A stretch of 33,954 nucleotides of DNA from CAYIBZ01 sp964361795 (GTDB taxonomy: Bacteria > Patescibacteriota > Minisyncoccia > UBA6257 > WO2-44-18). Shown one piece after another: positions 13,833 through 21,162 of this stretch (position 1 is its first letter; each line of letters begins with the position of its first letter). The DNA lies in NCBI GenBank assembly GCA_964361795.1, contig CAYIBZ010000004.1, forward strand, positions 1 through 33,954, given 5' to 3'. The translations under genes were made by a program, and so were the position numbers. Under the pieces are notes generated by a model that had not been told where the DNA came from, did not search any database, and saw only the letters and a program-made list of their open reading frames with translations.

Positions 13833-13846
13833 GTTCTAGATGTCAA
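13818..13846 (-). promoter_or_regulatory. Strong promoter of secE-nusG
   Basis: TTGACA (13841-13846, perfect), 17 nt, TATACT (13818-13823) on the minus strand. The -35 lies in the last codons of gyrB. This is the best sigma70-type match I found in the window. Confidence 0.75.
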
Positions 13847-15773
13847 GATTTTTTACGTATTGCGCCCTGCTTTGAATAAATTGTTTTCGCGGCTCTACTT
13901 CTTCGCCTAATAAAATGTCAAACAAACGGTCGGCTTCCTGGGCATCTTCAACCACGACTTGTTTCAAGACTCTATTGGCGGGATTCATGGTGGTTTCCCA
14001 GAGCTGTTCGGGATTCATTTCGCCAAGGCCCTTGTATCTTTGGATGCTGGCGCCGGGAGATTGTTTTATCAATTTTTCTTTTTCGGCGTCGCTGTAAACA
14101 TACTGAACATCTTTTTTGTTGGCAATTCGGTAAAGCGGCGGCTGGGCAATATATAAATGGCCGTTCTCCACGAGAGCCGGAAAATAACGATAGAACAAGG
14201 TCAGCAGTAGAGTGCGAATATGGGAACCGTCAACATCGGCATCGGTCATCAAAACTATTTTGTAGTATCGCAATTTGGAGATATCAAAAGATTCAGCGAT
14301 AGCGGTTCCAAGAGCAACCACTAAAGCTCTGATTTCTTTATTAAGAAGCATTTTATCAACTCGAGCTTTTTCAACATTGAGAATTTTCCCTCTCAACGGC
14401 AAAATAGCTTGAATGCGCCGATCGCGTCCGGACTTGGCGGAACCTCCGGCAGAGTCCCCTTCCACGATAAATAATTCTGATTCTTCGGGATTTCGCGAAC
14501 TGCAGTCCGCTAATTTTCCCGGCAAAGTCAGCCCTTCCAACACGCCCTTGCGCAAAACCGTTTCCCTGGCCGCTTTGGCCGCTTTTCTTGCCTTAGCCGC
14601 CAACAAAACTTTTTCAATAATCCGCCGGGCATCGGCGCCGTTGCGCTCCAAAAAATTCTTCAGCGCCTCGTTCACCACGCTTTCAACGGCAGTCCTCGCT
14701 TCCGGACTTCCTAATCTTGCCTTAGTTTGGCCTTCAAATTGCGGCTCTTGCATCTTCACCGATACAACGGTCACCAAGCCCTCTCTCATATCGTCACCAG
14801 TCAAATTCTCGTCCGACTGCTTCAAATAGCCCTCACTGCGGGCATAATCATTAATGGTTCTGGTCAAAGCGGAACGAAAACCGGTGAGGTGCATGCCTCC
14901 ATCGGGCGTATAGATATTGTTGGCAAAACTTAATTCTTCCACTTCTGTTTCGTTTACGTAAGTAAAAGCGGCTTCAACATCAACTTTGTCAACAGTCTGA
15001 TTGATATAGAAAGGATTTTCCTGAAGCGGCTTTTCGGTTTTCGCCAGATATTTAATAAAAGACAATAGGCCGCCGTCAAAATAAAATCCGTGATAAACCG
15101 GGGTGTCATTGCGCGAGTCAATGAACTCCACCTTTACGCCTTTAGTCAAGAAAGATTGCTGGCGCAAATGGTCAAGAATTTTTTTGGGATCAAATTCTAT
15201 TTTTTGGAAAATTTCCGGATCGGGCTCAAAGGTAACTTTCGTGCCAGTAGTTTCGCATTTGCCAACTTTTTTAACTTTGTATTGCGGCACGCCGCGCTTG
15301 TACTCTTGCGCATAAACTCCTCCGTCGCGGCAAACTTCCGCTTTCAGCAATACGGATAAGGCGTTGACTACCGAAACGCCGACACCGTGTAAACCGCCGG
15401 AAACTTTATAAGATTCGCCGCCGAATTTTCCTCCAGCGTGAAGTTTGGTCATAACCGTTTCCAAAGCGGAAACCTTGGTTTGCGCGTGGATTTCCACCGG
15501 GATGCCACGGCCGTCGTCAGTCACTGCAACTTGATTCTTTGGTAAAAGTTCAACGCGAATGTTTTTCGCATAACCCGCCATCGCTTCATCAATGCTGTTG
15601 TCCACTACTTCCCAAATCAAATGATGCAAGCCGGCCAAATCGGTTGTGCCGATATACATGCCCGGTCTCTTGCGAACCGGCTCCAAGCCCTCTAAAACAT
15701 AAATATCTTTGGCGGTATAAGACGTTGGCTTATTAGGGTCTTTCGCGGGTTTTTCCTCTGGTTTTTTTGGCAT
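13836..15773 (-). CDS. gyrB: DNA gyrase subunit B
   Basis: ATPase subunit of type IIA topoisomerase. About 645 residues from the ATG at 15773 (MPKKPEEKP); an ATG at 15794 would add seven residues. GHKL ATPase motifs: EVVDNSIDEA with E55 and N59, then GGKFGG and GGLHGVGVSVVNALS. The TOPRIM domain has LFIVEGDSAGGSAKSGRDR and LMTDADVDGSHIRTL, and the end has QRYKGLGEMNPEQLWETTM, which favours GyrB over ParE. There is no Shine-Dalgarno; TACAAT boxes lie only 5-11 nt upstream, so a short or absent leader is likely. gyrA is not in the window. Confidence 0.95.
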   Translation of the reverse strand: MPKKPEEKPAKDPNKPTSYTAKDIYVLEGLEPVRKRPGMYIGTTDLAGLHHLIWEVVDNSIDEAMAGYAKNIRVELLPKNQVAVTDDGRGIPVEIHAQTKVSALETVMTKLHAGGKFGGESYKVSGGLHGVGVSVVNALSVLLKAEVCRDGGVYAQEYKRGVPQYKVKKVGKCETTGTKVTFEPDPEIFQKIEFDPKKILDHLRQQSFLTKGVKVEFIDSRNDTPVYHGFYFDGGLLSFIKYLAKTEKPLQENPFYINQTVDKVDVEAAFTYVNETEVEELSFANNIYTPDGGMHLTGFRSALTRTINDYARSEGYLKQSDENLTGDDMREGLVTVVSVKMQEPQFEGQTKARLGSPEARTAVESVVNEALKNFLERNGADARRIIEKVLLAAKARKAAKAARETVLRKGVLEGLTLPGKLADCSSRNPEESELFIVEGDSAGGSAKSGRDRRIQAILPLRGKILNVEKARVDKMLLNKEIRALVVALGTAIAESFDISKLRYYKIVLMTDADVDGSHIRTLLLTLFYRYFPALVENGHLYIAQPPLYRIANKKDVQYVYSDAEKEKLIKQSPGASIQRYKGLGEMNPEQLWETTMNPANRVLKQVVVEDAQEADRLFDILLGEEVEPRKQFIQSRAQYVKNLDI

Positions 15774-15828
15774 AGAATATTGTAATTGTAGCATGAATCC
15801 AACATATAAATCTAGGTCATGTTGCTAT

Positions 15829-15859
15829 ATAAAAAGACCCCGTTTTACAGCGAGGTCTT
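15829..15859 (-). terminator. Terminator of the membrane-anchored hypothetical gene
   Basis: On the minus strand AAGACCTCG (15851-15859) pairs with CGGGGTCTT (15834-15842), with one T-G wobble, followed by TTTTTATA. It lies just after the 15874 stop and upstream of gyrB. Confidence 0.82.
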
Positions 15860-15873
15860 GAGAAATATTAAGT

Positions 15874-16308
15874 TTAGATTGAGTCGTCTCGCGGAACGAC
15901 CCTTTTTGGCTTCTTAAGCTCCTGACGATATTGCTGACCGTCAATGAGACATTTATTCACCCAATCATACCACCTAGCCCAATCATAATCGTCCGGAACC
16001 AGAACAACGGCGGATTGGAAACGATAACCAAACGGGGAAATTTTATTCTTGCCCAAAACGGTAGTGTAGTCCCTCTTATCAGTCCTGACTAGGACGGTAA
16101 TGCTATCAACGGAAACGTACATAGAGTGCTCATTTTCGCCGTCCGAAATATTAAAACTAACTTCTCCGAACGACTCTAGGAATTCGGCTTTCCTAATCAT
16201 AAACTCCTGATCCGGCTTTAGAAAACCCGGCGCGTAAAGGTAGAAAACTTCAAACACAAGCGCTGCGGCTAATACCCAAAGGGTAACGGGAAACCAATGC
16301 TTTCGCAT
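15874..16308 (-). CDS. Membrane-anchored hypothetical protein
   Basis: 144 residues, family not recognised. Residues about 7-25 form a hydrophobic signal anchor (FPVTLWVLAAALVFEVFYL), and the rest is polar with Tyr- and Trp-containing segments (DDYDWARWYDWVNKC), so it is probably an extracytoplasmic soluble domain on one membrane helix. The start is well supported by AAGGAGG 5-6 nt upstream and by a promoter at 16335-16362; a terminator follows the stop. It is therefore an independent single-gene unit. Confidence 0.7.
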   Translation of the reverse strand: MRKHWFPVTLWVLAAALVFEVFYLYAPGFLKPDQEFMIRKAEFLESFGEVSFNISDGENEHSMYVSVDSITVLVRTDKRDYTTVLGKNKISPFGYRFQSAVVLVPDDYDWARWYDWVNKCLIDGQQYRQELKKPKRVVPRDDSI

Positions 16309-16334
16309 TGCCCCTCCTTAAAAAAACTAATCGC

Positions 16335-16362
16335 AGTATAAATCTTTGCCTGTAAAAGTCAA
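16335..16362 (-). promoter_or_regulatory. Promoter of the membrane-anchored hypothetical gene
   Basis: TTGACT (16357-16362), 16 nt, TATACT (16335-16340) on the minus strand. Confidence 0.62.
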
Positions 16363-16406
16363 TCTAACATTCCACGCTCCTTCCCTTTCCTTGCCAATCT
16401 ACATTG

Positions 16407-16572
16407 AGGTCTCAATCCATATTCCTTTTCGGAAACAGAATAATCCGCTTCCTGCGAGCGGATTTTCTTCACCCTCGCCCCGACGCTCTGAATTGAATGA
16501 AGCTAATTATAATTCAGAGACCATGCCGTCGGGGCTCCGGGATGTTCCGAAAAGCAACATGGATTTCGACCT
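16407..16572. repeat. Large branched inverted-repeat element (structured region, part 1)
   Basis: In the 495-nt stretch without a gene (16309-16803). Outer helices: AGGTC-TC-AATCCAT (16407-16420) with ATGGATT-TC-GACCT (16559-16572), then 16422-16434 with 16545-16557. Inner helix: GCCCCGACG and CTCTGAATT (16477-16494) with AATTCAGAG (16511-16519) and CGTCGGGGC (16527-16535). A side hairpin AATCCGCT/AGCGGATT lies at 16442-16464. Pairing is compensated across many short helices with matching internal loops, like a folded RNA or a palindromic mobile element. No coding signal is convincing. Confidence 0.6.
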
Positions 16573-16574
16573 GA

Positions 16575-16755
16575 AGAAACCCCAATCTTTTTCTTCTCCG
16601 AAACCTAAGCGCCTGCCTGCCGGCAGGCAGGAGCGGATTGGCTTGGAGGTTTTTGTATAATTAACCTCACAAAAACCCAATCCCGGCGAGCGGCAAGTGA
16701 AGCCCCGCGCCGGACGGGGCGAAACGGGTTGAGGGAAGAGAAAATTGGGGTTTCT
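16575..16755. repeat. Second nested inverted-repeat element (structured region, part 2)
   Basis: Bounded by AGAAACCCCAAT (16575-16586) and ATTGGGGTTTCT (16744-16755), a perfect 12-bp outer stem. Inside lie the 20-nt palindrome at 16612-16631, GGATTGG (16635-16641) with CCAATCC (16677-16683) enclosing GAGGTT/AACCTC (16646-16651, 16663-16668), and GCCCCG/CGGGGC (16702-16707, 16715-16720). It lies 3' of pheT on the minus strand. It may serve as the pheST transcript end, a small RNA or an inserted repeat. Confidence 0.58.
16612..16631. repeat. 20-nt perfect palindrome
   Basis: CCTGCCTGCCGGCAGGCAGG is a perfect self-complementary 20-mer of high GC in an AT-leaning region. I recall similar CTGCC-based palindromes as abundant in some Parcubacteria genomes, but this copy number cannot be checked here. 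Confidence 0.85.
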
Positions 16756-16803
16756 GGTTGTGAATCCAAGATATTTGGCGGAAAAAAAGAACTATGCTAA
16801 ATT

Positions 16804-18708
16804 TTATCGAACCTCTACCTCAAATTGATCCTCAAGCGCGGCGACAATTTTTTCCATTTCTTTCCCTACTTCTTCGTCAGTTAGAGTATGGTCTTTAGCT
16901 TGAAAAATTAAGCGAAAGGTTAAGCTTTTCCGGCTATTGCCAATCTTTTTAGGATCTTCGTACCAGTCCAGCAGATCAATGTCGTCAAGTAAATGACTGC
17001 CGTTTTCAATAATGTTTTGCACTTTACCAACGCGGGTATCCACGCCAACAACCACCGAAAGATCGCGCATTACCGATGGATATTTAGGAATCGGCTGATA
17101 TTCACGCTCTTCGGAGGCTAAATCTAAGACAGTTTCAAGATTCAATTCGGCTAAAGCAGTCTTTCCTCGCGCGTAAAAATTGCCAATGTACCGGTGATCT
17201 GGCGCCTCTATTGTAAGTTTGTTTAAATCGGATTGGATGATTGTATAATCTGCTAATCCTATTCCCAGGAGAAGCTGATCAACTATGCCCTTTATTTCCG
17301 GCAAAGAATTTTGATCTTTACCGGCGATAGCTAATCCTAAACTCAATTCTTCGCGATCATAAAAACTTAGGACAACTCCGGACTTGAATATCTTGCCAAT
17401 TTCAAAAATTCTAACTCCATCATAGAATCGCAAATTATCCTCAACATTTTTTTCCAATTGCGGAAACAAGCTTCCGCGTAAATACTTTTTATCCTCCGCG
17501 ATAGGATTAGCAACCTCCACATAACCGGGGAAAAACGAGTAATTATAAACCTCGCTCAAGCCAAAACCGCTTAAAATCTGGCGGACTTTGTCTTTTAGGG
17601 CAATCAAATCTTCGTAACCGGACGGCAAGAGAGCAACATGGGGAATTTTTGACGGCATTTTGTCATAGCCATAAAGATTGACAATTTCTTCGGCTAAATC
17701 TTCAAAAATGGCGACATCAGTCCTCTCCGGCGGTATCTCTACGATTTTTCCTCTGATTTTGAAGCCGAGCGTTTGAAGATAATTCAGGCAAGTCTTTTGA
17801 TTAAGATCCAGGCCAATTAATTTATTAAATTTTTCGGCGTCAAATTTTAAAACCTTTTTTGGCAATTTAGTTTGGCCAATATCCAACCAATCCCCAATCT
17901 TAGCTCCGCAAATTTCTTGAAGCAGTTTCGCCGTTCGCTTAATCGCCCGCTCTGCCAATACACTGCTCAAGCCGTGGCCAAACCTAAGCGAAGCATCAGT
18001 GGTTAAATTAATCCGGCGCGATGTTTTATAGATATTGGCGGCTTCAAAATTAGCCGCCTCAACAATAATCTTTTCCGTCTGGCTGTTAACTTCCGCCCGC
18101 TTCCCTCCTTTGATGCCGGCAATCGCCAAAACTCCCTTATCGTCGGCAATCGCTAAATCAGAATTAGAAAGCTCATAATTGCCGCCGTCAATTGTTGTTA
18201 CTTTTTCTTTGTCGCTTGCTAAACGAACATTGATAGCGCCGGAAACTAAATTGGCGTCAAAAGCGTGCATCGGCTGGCCGATTTCCAGCATTACATAATT
18301 CATAATATCTACTACATTGTTAATCGGCCGCAAGCCGCAAGAAACCAAAATTTCCTGAAGCCATTTTGGAGACGGCTGAATTTTTATTTTTTCCGCGTAT
18401 AGTCCGCTATAGCGGGAACACAATTTTGGAGCGGAAATTTTTACGGAAAATTTTTTGGAGCTGGATTTCGGCTTGAGATTGGCTGACGCGGGTTCTTTTA
18501 GCCGGCCGCCGAAAATCGCTGACGCTAATCTGGCAATGCCGATATGTGAAGCGGCATCGGAATAACGATTAGCCGGAATGGCAATGTCTATCGTGTCGCC
18601 ATTTACGTTTTCTACTTCAAAAGCGCGCAACGGAAATTCTTCGATGAATTTGGCTGGCGCGGGAATCTTTGAAGCAAATTTTTTTAATAATGAATAGGAA
18701 AACTTCAT
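16804..18708 (-). CDS. pheT: Phenylalanine-tRNA ligase beta subunit, short form
   Basis: Beta subunit of the class II (alpha-beta)2 enzyme that charges tRNA-Phe. It has 634 residues, against about 790-800 in E. coli. The N-terminal EMAP-like tRNA-binding domain is missing: after MKFSYSLLKKFA the B1 region runs straight on (IPANRYSDAASHIGIARLASAI) to the B3/B4 editing domain (CGLRPINNVVDIMNYVMLEIGQPMHAFD). B5 (IPPERTDVAIFEDLAEEIVNLYGYD) and the catalytic-like core follow, and the C-terminal FDX-ACB anticodon domain is complete (YPSVMRDLSVVV ... LTFRLIFQAKDHTLTDEEV). It follows pheS by 12 nt and is co-transcribed. Confidence 0.95.
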   Translation of the reverse strand: MKFSYSLLKKFASKIPAPAKFIEEFPLRAFEVENVNGDTIDIAIPANRYSDAASHIGIARLASAIFGGRLKEPASANLKPKSSSKKFSVKISAPKLCSRYSGLYAEKIKIQPSPKWLQEILVSCGLRPINNVVDIMNYVMLEIGQPMHAFDANLVSGAINVRLASDKEKVTTIDGGNYELSNSDLAIADDKGVLAIAGIKGGKRAEVNSQTEKIIVEAANFEAANIYKTSRRINLTTDASLRFGHGLSSVLAERAIKRTAKLLQEICGAKIGDWLDIGQTKLPKKVLKFDAEKFNKLIGLDLNQKTCLNYLQTLGFKIRGKIVEIPPERTDVAIFEDLAEEIVNLYGYDKMPSKIPHVALLPSGYEDLIALKDKVRQILSGFGLSEVYNYSFFPGYVEVANPIAEDKKYLRGSLFPQLEKNVEDNLRFYDGVRIFEIGKIFKSGVVLSFYDREELSLGLAIAGKDQNSLPEIKGIVDQLLLGIGLADYTIIQSDLNKLTIEAPDHRYIGNFYARGKTALAELNLETVLDLASEEREYQPIPKYPSVMRDLSVVVGVDTRVGKVQNIIENGSHLLDDIDLLDWYEDPKKIGNSRKSLTFRLIFQAKDHTLTDEEVGKEMEKIVAALEDQFEVEVR

Positions 18709-18720
18709 ATTTTGTAGCGA

Positions 18721-19722
18721 TTAGAATTGATTAATAAATCTTAAATCTCCTGAATAAAACATTCTAATATCGGGAATTTTATATTTAATCATCGCTAATC
18801 TTTCTAATCCCATTCCGAAAGCGAATCCTTGAACTTCTTTTGGATTATAGCCAACGGCCTTGAAAACATTGGGGTGCACCATCCCCGCGCCCATTACTTC
18901 CAGCCATTTGCTATTGAGCTGAACGTCTACTTCTAATCCCGGCTCCACGAAAGGAAAATAGCTTGGGCGAAAACGAACGTGCGTTCCCGCTCCAAAAAGC
19001 TGTTGAAGAAACTCTTCAATCACATATTTAAAATTTGCCAAATTGACGTCCGTTCCAACCATCAGCCCTTCTACCTGATGAAAATTTATTTCGTGCGACG
19101 CGTCCGTCGCCTCAAACCGGAAAACCCGCCCCGGAACAATAATTTGAAACGGCGGCCTATGCTTTTCCATATAGCGAACCTGCATCGGACTGGTATGCGT
19201 CCGTAATAATAGTCTCTCCAAGTTTTTGAATTTTTGATTTTTGATTTCGTTCTGGAGAAGCCAGAAAGTATCCCACATATCTCTTGCCGGATGGTTCGCG
19301 GGAATGTTAAGCGCGTCAAAATTATAATGCTCGGTTTCCACTTCCGGCCCTTCAACAACAGAAAAATTCAAAGTAGAAAAAATTTCTTTGATCCGGTCTT
19401 CCATTTGAGTAAGAGGATGCAGATGCCCGAATGGAATTTTTTTTCCGGGTAAAGTAAGGTCAACGGACGATGATTTTTGGCTCGCGGCCAGCGACTTTAA
19501 TTTTTTTTCTAAAACAAGCTCTAGTTCTGCTTTCAAGGCATTGGCTTCCGGCCCGACTTTTCTTTTTTCTTCCGGAGACAGATCTTTAAGAGACCGTAAA
19601 ATCTTCGTTATCTCCCCGTCTTTCCGGCCCAGATATCTAACTCTGACCGATTCCAAGGCCTTTGCGTCTTTCACGTTTTTTATTTCTTCCGAGAAAGATT
19701 TTTTAACAGAATCCAGATTCAT
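18721..19722 (-). CDS. pheS: Phenylalanine-tRNA ligase alpha subunit
   Basis: Catalytic alpha subunit of PheRS, 333 residues, normal length. An N-terminal coiled-coil tRNA-binding region (residues 1-90, rich in Lys/Glu) is followed by the class II catalytic core: PFGHLHPLTQMEDRIKEIF, VVEGPEVETEHYNFDALNIP.NHPARDMWDTFW, the motif 2 region (GRVFRFEATDASHEINFHQVEGL) and motif 3 (GFAFGMGLERLAMIKY.IPDIR). The ATG (19722) follows a TACAAT box by only 7 nt, so the message should be leaderless or nearly so. No T-box-like leader is possible in such a short space. Confidence 0.97.
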   Translation of the reverse strand: MNLDSVKKSFSEEIKNVKDAKALESVRVRYLGRKDGEITKILRSLKDLSPEEKRKVGPEANALKAELELVLEKKLKSLAASQKSSSVDLTLPGKKIPFGHLHPLTQMEDRIKEIFSTLNFSVVEGPEVETEHYNFDALNIPANHPARDMWDTFWLLQNEIKNQKFKNLERLLLRTHTSPMQVRYMEKHRPPFQIIVPGRVFRFEATDASHEINFHQVEGLMVGTDVNLANFKYVIEEFLQQLFGAGTHVRFRPSYFPFVEPGLEVDVQLNSKWLEVMGAGMVHPNVFKAVGYNPKEVQGFAFGMGLERLAMIKYKIPDIRMFYSGDLRFINQF

Positions 19723-19729
19723 TCAATTC

Positions 19730-19758
19730 ATTGTAACAAAACAGACGATTAGCAACAA
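19730..19758 (-). promoter_or_regulatory. Promoter of pheST, predicted leaderless
   Basis: TTGTTG (19753-19758), 17 nt, extended -10 TGTTACAAT (TACAAT at 19730-19735) on the minus strand. Only 7 nt separate the -10 from the pheS ATG. It is back to back with the ligase promoter. Confidence 0.5.
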
Positions 19759-19765
19759 ACCCAAT

Positions 19766-19794
19766 TTGCCAAATTAAAAATTTTAGTGTATTAT
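19766..19794 (+). promoter_or_regulatory. Promoter of the ligase gene
   Basis: TTGCCA (19766-19771), 17 nt, TATTAT (19789-19794). It lies 7 nt from the divergent pheST -35. Confidence 0.55.
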
Positions 19795-19795
19795 A

Positions 19796-19857
19796 TAGGC
19801 GGCACTTTGATAGCCCGCCTACTCCGTTGGCTAGCGGATACGGCGAGGCAAGGGAGG
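19796..19857 (+). promoter_or_regulatory. Structured leader of the ligase gene
   Basis: TAGGCGG (19796-19802) pairs perfectly with CCGCCTA (19815-19821). A second set of short stems, TCCG/CGGA inside GCCT/AGGC, runs up to the AAGGGAGG Shine-Dalgarno (19850-19857). Alternative pairing of CCGCCT with GGGAGG could affect ribosome access. No known riboswitch class is recognised. Confidence 0.35.
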
Positions 19858-19862
19858 CGTGA

Positions 19863-21131
19863 TTGCCTAAGTTCTGCTTTGACCCTCTGCCTAAGGGATT
19901 TGTGCTTGCGAAACCGCTTCAACGAGAAGCTTTTGATGAGTCGGTAATTTATGAGATGGAAAAGCAAGATCGCCTTGTGATTACCCGTAAACGCAATGGT
20001 TATAAAATTTTCGCGGTTAAGTACAGAAACCGGGTAAAGATTTACACTGACGGAATGAATGAAGCAACCAATCGGCTTGAGCATATCGCCAAGGAATTGG
20101 AGCTTAAGATGGCTCACAATAAGTCAATGATCGTTGGCGAGGCAGTTATTGATTTGAATGATAACGATGATTATCTAAAAGTCGCCAGCATCTTTAAGTC
20201 CAATCCTAAACGGGCAATTGATCTTCAGAAAATAATGGGAAAGATCAGGATGATGATTTTTGACGTGGTTTTCTGGTCTGGCGCCAATACGCTCAATCAT
20301 CCTTATGTTTCTCCCGCGCGCTTAGGCCTGATTCAGCGCCGGCTCAACGGCAAATATGCCTTCCCTGTCCCGGTTTTGGATATGTCTTATGACGAAGCAA
20401 AGAAATTAGTCGCTGAAAAGAAAAAGACTAATGAACATGGATGGGAAGGATTGGTTCTTTACGATAAAGATTTCAAATCTTCTTTCCGGCTGGACGGAAA
20501 AAGCCCGGAAAGAATCAAAGGCTGTTACAAGTGGAAGCCGATTTTGGAAGATGATTTCATAATCCGCAGTTGGATTCCATCAGAGAAAAATCTAAATTTA
20601 GTTAAAGAAGTGGTTCTGCTTCAAGTTGACCCGGTTACCGGAAGAGAATTTTCCTGCGGAAAGTTTGGAGGTTTTACCAAGAAAATGCGAACTGATCTCG
20701 CCGCGGCGAATTATCCATTAGTGATGCAGATAGAGTTTGAAGTCCGGTTCCCGAGCGGAAAACTCTGCAACGCGCGGCTTGGGCCAATGGGCATTCGCGC
20801 GGACAAAAAACCCGAGAACTGCGTCGCGTCCGTTAGCTATCCAAACGCGGAGGTGATTCTAACCAATGAAGAAAACCTGAAAGCGCTTGAAGAAAGGATG
20901 AACAAATCAAAAAAGCTTTCGGATTTTGTAAGAACCGTTAGATCAGAACGATTAAACATTAGCGGCCAAACGTTGGAACGCCGCCCATCAGCAAGTTCTT
21001 TTGAACAATGGGCTGATGAAAAAAAACAGAAATTGAATCTTTCCAAAAAAGAAAATAAAATGGCATCGGAATGGCTGGTTCTTCTTTGGAAGGTTGAGAG
21101 AATAGCTTTCAACCCATACGACGGCACATAG
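19863..21131 (+). CDS. ATP-dependent DNA ligase-like nucleotidyltransferase
   Basis: A 422-residue polynucleotide ligase of the covalent nucleotidyltransferase superfamily, which would seal nicks through a lysyl-AMP. Motif I is K43-R-N-G-Y-K, with Asn where DNA ligases usually have Asp (KxDGxR); motif III is MMIFDVVFW; motif IV is WEGLVLY with E195; motif V is YKWK (K223, K225). A C-terminal OB fold follows (CGKFGGFTKKMRTDL) with a motif VI-like GIRADKKPEN. There is no extra N-terminal DNA-binding domain, so it is the compact viral-like type. The start is TTG (19863), chosen because AAGGGAGG is 5 nt upstream and no ATG fits. An RNA ligase role is the main alternative, given the KxNGY motif. 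Confidence 0.8.
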   Translation: MPKFCFDPLPKGFVLAKPLQREAFDESVIYEMEKQDRLVITRKRNGYKIFAVKYRNRVKIYTDGMNEATNRLEHIAKELELKMAHNKSMIVGEAVIDLNDNDDYLKVASIFKSNPKRAIDLQKIMGKIRMMIFDVVFWSGANTLNHPYVSPARLGLIQRRLNGKYAFPVPVLDMSYDEAKKLVAEKKKTNEHGWEGLVLYDKDFKSSFRLDGKSPERIKGCYKWKPILEDDFIIRSWIPSEKNLNLVKEVVLLQVDPVTGREFSCGKFGGFTKKMRTDLAAANYPLVMQIEFEVRFPSGKLCNARLGPMGIRADKKPENCVASVSYPNAEVILTNEENLKALEERMNKSKKLSDFVRTVRSERLNISGQTLERRPSASSFEQWADEKKQKLNLSKKENKMASEWLVLLWKVERIAFNPYDGT

Positions 21132-21139
21132 CAACAAAT

Positions 21140-21162
21140 GACGGCCACTGGCCGTCTTTTTT
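21140..21162 (+). terminator. Terminator of the ligase gene
   Basis: GACGGCC (21140-21146) and GGCCGTC (21150-21156) with a 3-nt loop, followed by six T (21157-21162). It abuts the convergent dedA stop. Confidence 0.88.

Noticed and set aside
14413..14829. 138-codon plus-strand ORF
   Set aside because: It lies wholly antisense to the conserved TOPRIM region of gyrB; its composition is that of a reverse-frame shadow.
16346..16660. 104-codon plus-strand ORF in the structured region
   Set aside because: It runs through the arms of the inverted repeats and the 20-nt palindrome, starts with no Shine-Dalgarno and has a low-complexity, Pro/Ser-rich product. The pairing explains the sequence better than coding.
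16309..16803. Known RNA (RNase P, tmRNA, 6S, SRP) in the structured stretch
   Set aside because: I looked for GAGGAAAGTCC, tRNA-like ends with GGTTCGA, the 6S central bubble and the SRP GGAA/AGCAG loop on both strands and saw none.
19681..19723. T-box leader for pheST
   Set aside because: The predicted leader is about 0-2 nt long, leaving no room for a specifier loop or antiterminator.
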